NCBI RefSeq assembly: GCF_012184415.1
Contig: NZ_VTOX01000001.1
Coordinates: 124,001 to 188,000, forward strand
Length of the DNA: 64,000 bases
Direction: 5' to 3'
From: Ramlibacter lithotrophicus
Lineage (GTDB): Bacteria; Pseudomonadota; Gammaproteobacteria; Burkholderiales; Burkholderiaceae_C
The notes beneath the pieces are model-generated. The model did not search any database. It was not told the DNA's origin and saw only the letters and a list, made by a program, of their open reading frames with translations. Shown here one piece after another: positions 60,365 to 64,000 of the stretch. Each line of letters begins with the position of its first letter. Position 1 is the first letter of the stretch. The position numbers and the translations under genes were made by a program.

Positions 60365-62412
60365 TGCCCGGCCAGCTGCTCGCCGGGCCCGTGCACGAGG
60401 CCTTCGCGCCCGGCGGCGTGTTGTCGCGCGCGGCGGAGCAGTTCCGGCCGCGGGCCGCGCAGACCGACATGGCCCTGGCCGTGGCCCGGACGATCGAGGA
60501 TGGCGGCGCGCTGGTGGTGGAGGCCGGCACCGGCGTCGGCAAGACCTTCTCCTACCTGGTGCCTGCGCTGCTGAGCGGCGAACGCGTGCTGCTCTCGACG
60601 GCGACCAAGACCTTGCAGGACCAGCTGTTCGGACGCGACCTGCCGCGCCTCATCGAGGCGCTGGGCCTGCCGGTGCGCAAGGCGCTGCTCAAGGGGCGCG
60701 GCAGCTACCTGTGCCTGCAGCGCCTGGAACTCGCACGGCGCGACGCCACATTGCCTGACCGCAGCGCGATTCGCGCACTGGCCCGCATCGAGGAATGGTC
60801 CCAGTCCACCCGCACCGGCGACCTCGCGGAACTGCCTGGCCTGGACGAGCGCTCGCCGCTGATCCCGCTGGTGACTTCCACCCGCGAGAACTGCCTCGGC
60901 AGCCAGTGCCCCAAGTTCCGGCAGTGCCACGTGAACCTGGCGCGCCGCGAAGCGCTCGCGGCCGACGTGGTCGTGATCAACCACCACCTGTTCTTTGCCG
61001 ACCTGGCGGTGCGCGAGTCGGGTATGGCCGAATTGCTGCCGACAGTGCGGGTGGCGATCTTCGACGAGGCGCACCAGCTCAACGAGACGGGCGTGCAGTT
61101 CCTCGGCCGCCAGCTCGGGACCGGGCAGGTGCTGGACTTCGCCCGCGACCTGCTGGCCGCCGGGCTGCAACTGGCGCGCGGCCTCGCCGACTGGCAGGGC
61201 GTCGCCGCGGCGGTGGAGCGCGCGGCGCGCGACCTGCGCCTGACCGTGGGCCGGCGCGCGGCCGGTGTCCGCCTGCGCTGGGCCGATGCGGCGCCGGACG
61301 GGGTCGACCCCGGCAACTGGCGCGATGGCCTGGAGCAGTTGCAACTCGCCTCCACGCAGGCGATGGAGGCGCTGGACACGGTCAGCGAGCTGGCGCCCGA
61401 TTTCGTGCGGCTCTACGAGCGCGCGGCCGACATCGCCGAACGCGCCGAGCGCTTCGCCGGCGCCTGCGAGCCGGGCGCCGTGCGCTGGGTCGACGTCGGC
61501 GCGCAACTGCGGCTGGTCGAGTCCCCGCTGGACATCGCGCAGGCGGTGCAGGAGAAGCTCCTCAAGGCCGCGCCCGGGGAGGACGCGGGGTCAGCCGGCG
61601 AGACGCGTTCGCGGGCCTGGATCTTCACGTCGGCGACCCTGGGCGACGACGAGCGGCTGTCCTGGTTCACCGAGCCGTGCGGCCTCGAAGCGGCCGAGGT
61701 CCTGCGCGTGGGCAGTCCCTTCGACTACGCGGCGCAGGCCGCGGTGTACGTGCCGCGCGAGCTGGCGCGGCCGAACGACCCGGCGCACAGCGAGCAGGTG
61801 GCGTCGCTCGCCGCCGACGCCGCCGCGCGGCTCGGGGGGCGCACGATGGTGCTGACGACGACATTGCGGGCGCTGCGCACGATCGGCGAGGCGCTGCAGC
61901 GCCGCTTCGATGGCTCCGGCGAACTCGAGATCCTGGTGCAGGGGCAGTGGCCGAAGCGGCGGCTGATCGAGCGCTTCCGCGAGGGCAGCACGGCCGGGCG
62001 CCCGGGCTGCGTGCTGGTCGCTTCCGCCTCCTTCTGGGAGGGCGTCGACGTCCCGGGCGACGCCTTGCAGCTCGTGGTGATCGACAAGCTGCCATTCCCA
62101 CCGCCGGGCGACCCCCTGGTGGAGGCGCGGGCGCAGCGCCTGCAGTCGCAGGGGCGCAGTCCCTTCAACGACTACTTCGTGCCGGAGGCGGCGGTCGCCC
62201 TGAAGCAGGGCGCGGGCCGGCTGATCCGGCGCGAATCGGACCGCGGCATGCTGGTGGTGTGCGACACCCGGCTGGCGACGATGGGGTATGGCCGGCGCCT
62301 GCTGGCGGCGTTGCCGCCGATGCGGCGTGTCGCGACGCGGGAGGAGTTCGCGGCGGTGCTGGAGGAGCTGGCGGCTACCAGATCCGCCACCACGGACCCT
62401 GCGCTGACCTGA
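60364..62412 (+). CDS. ATP-dependent DNA helicase, DinG/YoaA type (Fe-S, XPD-like)
   Basis: A 682-residue superfamily 2 helicase. Motif I is VVEAGTGVGKTFSYL and the DEAH-box is AIFDEAHQLNETG. Between them four cysteines (SYLC, NCLG, SQC, RQC, about residues 117-190) form the 4Fe-4S domain of the XPD/DinG group. Motifs V/VI include GCVLVASASFWEGVDVPGD and GAGRLIRRESDRGMLVVCD. Length is closest to YoaA. Such helicases unwind D-loops, R-loops and forked DNA and act in repair. The start overlaps the YdcH-like stop, and the last 38 bp overlap the 3' end of bamD on the other strand. Confidence 0.92.
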   Translation: MPGQLLAGPVHEAFAPGGVLSRAAEQFRPRAAQTDMALAVARTIEDGGALVVEAGTGVGKTFSYLVPALLSGERVLLSTATKTLQDQLFGRDLPRLIEALGLPVRKALLKGRGSYLCLQRLELARRDATLPDRSAIRALARIEEWSQSTRTGDLAELPGLDERSPLIPLVTSTRENCLGSQCPKFRQCHVNLARREALAADVVVINHHLFFADLAVRESGMAELLPTVRVAIFDEAHQLNETGVQFLGRQLGTGQVLDFARDLLAAGLQLARGLADWQGVAAAVERAARDLRLTVGRRAAGVRLRWADAAPDGVDPGNWRDGLEQLQLASTQAMEALDTVSELAPDFVRLYERAADIAERAERFAGACEPGAVRWVDVGAQLRLVESPLDIAQAVQEKLLKAAPGEDAGSAGETRSRAWIFTSATLGDDERLSWFTEPCGLEAAEVLRVGSPFDYAAQAAVYVPRELARPNDPAHSEQVASLAADAAARLGGRTMVLTTTLRALRTIGEALQRRFDGSGELEILVQGQWPKRRLIERFREGSTAGRPGCVLVASASFWEGVDVPGDALQLVVIDKLPFPPPGDPLVEARAQRLQSQGRSPFNDYFVPEAAVALKQGAGRLIRRESDRGMLVVCDTRLATMGYGRRLLAALPPMRRVATREEFAAVLEELAATRSATTDPALT

Positions 62413-63175
62413 AGCCGCGGGTGAGGTAGTCGCTGTTGGGATAGTTCGTGGCGAGCACGCGCTTGGCGTCGTCCCGCAGCTGCTCGAGGCCCAGCGCGTC
62501 GTACGACCGCACCAGGATGAACAGCGCTTCCTCGAGCGCCGGCACGCCCTGGTAGTCGGTCAGCGCGTTCTGCGCCCGGCTGATCGCCGCGACGTAGGCG
62601 CCGCGCTGGAAGTAGTAGCGGGCGACGTGCACCTCGTACTGCGCCAGCGAATTGACGATGTACGTCATGCGGGCCTTGGCATCGGGGGTGTAGCGCGAGT
62701 CCGGGAAACGCGCGACCAGTTCCTTGAACGCCTCGAACGACTCCTTGGCCGCCTTCTGGTCGCGCTCCGACAGGTCCTGGCGGGCGAGAAAGGAGAAAGG
62801 ACCGAGTTCGTCGTTGAAGTTGACCAGCCCCTTGAGGTACAGCGCGTAGTCGAGCGCCGGGCTCGCCGGGTGCAGCTTCATGAAGCGGTCGAGCGCCGCG
62901 ATCGCCTGCGCCTGGTCGCCGGCCTTGAAGTGCGCATAGGCCTTCTCCAGCTGGGCCTGCTGCGCCAGCGGGGTGCCGGCGGCGCGTCCTTCGAGCTTCT
63001 CGAACAGCGGGATGGCCTTGTCGTACGAGCCGGCCGCGACTTCGTCCCTGGCCTGCGCGTAGATCTTGTTGGGGCTCCAGGCGGCGGTCGCGTCATCGGG
63101 CGTCGAGGAACACGCCCCCAGCATCGCGGCGGCGAGTGCCAGGACGGGAACGGCCGATAATTTGGCACGCAGCAT
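62375..63175 (-). CDS. bamD: Outer membrane assembly lipoprotein BamD
   Basis: A 266-residue lipoprotein of the BAM complex that inserts beta-barrel proteins. The lipobox LGAC places lipidated Cys22 after a signal peptide starting MLRAKLSAVPVLALA. TPR-type repeats follow (YAQARDEVAAGSYDKAIPLFEKLE, AYAHFKAGDQAQAIAALDRFMKLHP, RQDLSERDQKAAKESFEAF). ATG 63175 is used; a TTG 9 bp upstream is less likely. Its 3' end overlaps the dinG-type gene by 38 bp in convergent orientation, and its start lies only 14 bp from the rluD candidate start, so the promoters must overlap coding sequence. Confidence 0.95.
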   Translation of the reverse strand: MLRAKLSAVPVLALAAAMLGACSSTPDDATAAWSPNKIYAQARDEVAAGSYDKAIPLFEKLEGRAAGTPLAQQAQLEKAYAHFKAGDQAQAIAALDRFMKLHPASPALDYALYLKGLVNFNDELGPFSFLARQDLSERDQKAAKESFEAFKELVARFPDSRYTPDAKARMTYIVNSLAQYEVHVARYYFQRGAYVAAISRAQNALTDYQGVPALEEALFILVRSYDALGLEQLRDDAKRVLATNYPNSDYLTRGFRSAQGPWWRIW

Positions 63176-63189
63176 GGGTCGCAACTTTC

Positions 63190-64000
63190 TTGAAACAGGG
63201 CAAATTCATTCTATCAGCCGACCCTCTGGCGACTGACGCCGCGGCCGGCTTCGAGGACGCCGCCGACGCCGGGCCCGAAGCCGAATTCCGGCCCTTCGTG
63301 ATCGCCCCCGGCCAGCACGGCGAGCGCCTCGACCGGGCCCTGGCCGTCCTGGTGCCGGAGTTCTCGCGCAGCTACCTGCAGCAGTTGATCGATGCCGGGG
63401 CCGTCACCATCGGCGGCGCCGCGGCGCGCCGGTCGTCGCAGCGCGTCAAGGCCGGTGACGAAGGGGTGGTCGAACTGCGGCCGACGCCGCAGAGCCAGGC
63501 GTTCCGGCCGGAGCGGATGGCGCTTTCGGTGGTGTTCGAGGACGAGCACCTGCTCGTGATCGACAAGCCGGCCGGGCTGGTGGTGCATCCGGCCCCCGGC
63601 AACTGGAGCGGCACCTTGCTCAATGGCCTGCTGGCGCGCGACGCCGGCGCCGCGCTGCTGCCGCGCGCCGGCATCGTCCACCGCCTCGACAAGGACACTT
63701 CGGGCCTGATGGTGGTGGCGCGCACCCGGGCCACGATGGACGCCCTGGTGGGCCTGATCGGCGCGCGCGAGGTGACGCGCCAGTACGTCGCGCTGGCGCA
63801 CCGTCCGTGGAGCGGCCCCGGGATCCGCCACGTCGAGGCGCCGATCGGACGCGACCCGCGCAACCGGCTGCGCATGGCGGTGGTCGAAGGCGGCAAGCCG
63901 GCGGCGACGACCTTCGAGCGCCTGCAGGCCTGCGACCGCGGCTGCTGGGTCCGCGCCACGCTCCACACCGGCCGCACCCACCAGATCCGCGTCCACATGG
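63190..64000 (+). CDS. rluD: Ribosomal large subunit pseudouridine synthase RluD (3' end outside window)
   Basis: The N-terminal 270 residues of an RluA-family pseudouridine synthase; the frame is open at the window end. An S4 domain (APGQHGERLDRALAVLVPEFSRSYLQQLIDAGAVTIGG) precedes the catalytic domain with DEHLLVIDKPAGLVVHPAPG and the catalytic Asp in GIVHRLDKDTSGLMVV; the window stops in LHTGRTHQIRVHM. This layout and divergence from bamD match RluD, which makes pseudouridines in helix 69 of 23S rRNA. The start is uncertain: TTG 63190 is the first usable codon before the S4 domain; GTG 63298 would cut into it. Confidence 0.88.
   Translation, partial: MKQGKFILSADPLATDAAAGFEDAADAGPEAEFRPFVIAPGQHGERLDRALAVLVPEFSRSYLQQLIDAGAVTIGGAAARRSSQRVKAGDEGVVELRPTPQSQAFRPERMALSVVFEDEHLLVIDKPAGLVVHPAPGNWSGTLLNGLLARDAGAALLPRAGIVHRLDKDTSGLMVVARTRATMDALVGLIGAREVTRQYVALAHRPWSGPGIRHVEAPIGRDPRNRLRMAVVEGGKPAATTFERLQACDRGCWVRATLHTGRTHQIRVHM

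Overview
The window is a GC-rich, densely coded bacterial chromosome segment with no rRNA, tRNA, CRISPR or complete insertion sequence visible. Gene content points to a betaproteobacterium of the order Burkholderiales, most likely Comamonadaceae (Ramlibacter/Variovorax-like): a DUF1631 protein, a betaproteobacterial proteasome homologue, a homodimeric pyruvate dehydrogenase with a lipoyl-domain E3, and sucA-sucB-lpd-zapE in one run. The genus is an inference from gene content only.

Layout. 1-6334: the end of a threonine aldolase, an AstE/AspA-type deacylase and a five-gene branched-chain-amino-acid-type ABC transporter. It closes at a 93-bp MITE-like inverted repeat that also ends the convergent DUF1631 gene (6422-8602). 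8692-15570: a LacI-family regulator (PtxS-like) with palindromic operators controlling a seven-gene operon. The three enzymes match the 2-ketogluconate enzymes KguE, KguK and KguD, but the transporter is a four-gene polar-amino-acid-type ABC system instead of the MFS permease KguT. 15789-23637: a possible FNR-type site, then NfnA-like and NfnB-like flavoproteins, a 2-oxoacid:ferredoxin oxidoreductase (KorA gamma-alpha fusion and KorB) and a 734-residue protein that looks like a degenerate PFOR domain joined to a 4Fe-4S motif. 23783-27006: L-2-hydroxyglutarate oxidase translationally coupled to a TonB-dependent receptor.

27096-35973: housekeeping genes (pyrD, rpiA, an envelope glutaredoxin-like protein, prlC, folD) and a FixLJ-type two-component pair; folD lies between two copies of an AT-rich inverted repeat. 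36185-43039: the pyruvate dehydrogenase operon aceE-aceF-(proteasome homologue)-lpdA. 43091-49684: an NlpC/P60 hydrolase, a PQQ-type aldose dehydrogenase, a NarL-type two-component pair, and an HpaB/AbfD-family oxidoreductase divergent from a TetR regulator and an isochorismatase-like hydrolase. 49798-59272: prpE, the 2-oxoglutarate dehydrogenase genes sucA-sucB-lpd, zapE and a small coiled-coil protein. 59289-64000: a PP2C phosphatase, a YdcH-like small protein, a DinG-type helicase, bamD and the 5' part of rluD.

Functionally the window centres on 2-oxoacid metabolism: a pyruvate dehydrogenase, a 2-oxoglutarate dehydrogenase, a ferredoxin-dependent 2-oxoacid oxidoreductase with an NADPH-ferredoxin module, a 2-hydroxyglutarate oxidase that makes 2-oxoglutarate, and a 2-ketogluconate pathway. 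The least conventional parts are the Nfn/Kor/PFOR-like cluster, the transporter swap in the kgu-like operon, and the proteasome homologue inside the pyruvate dehydrogenase operon. Function assignments rest on sequence motifs and gene order recalled from known families; no database search was run.
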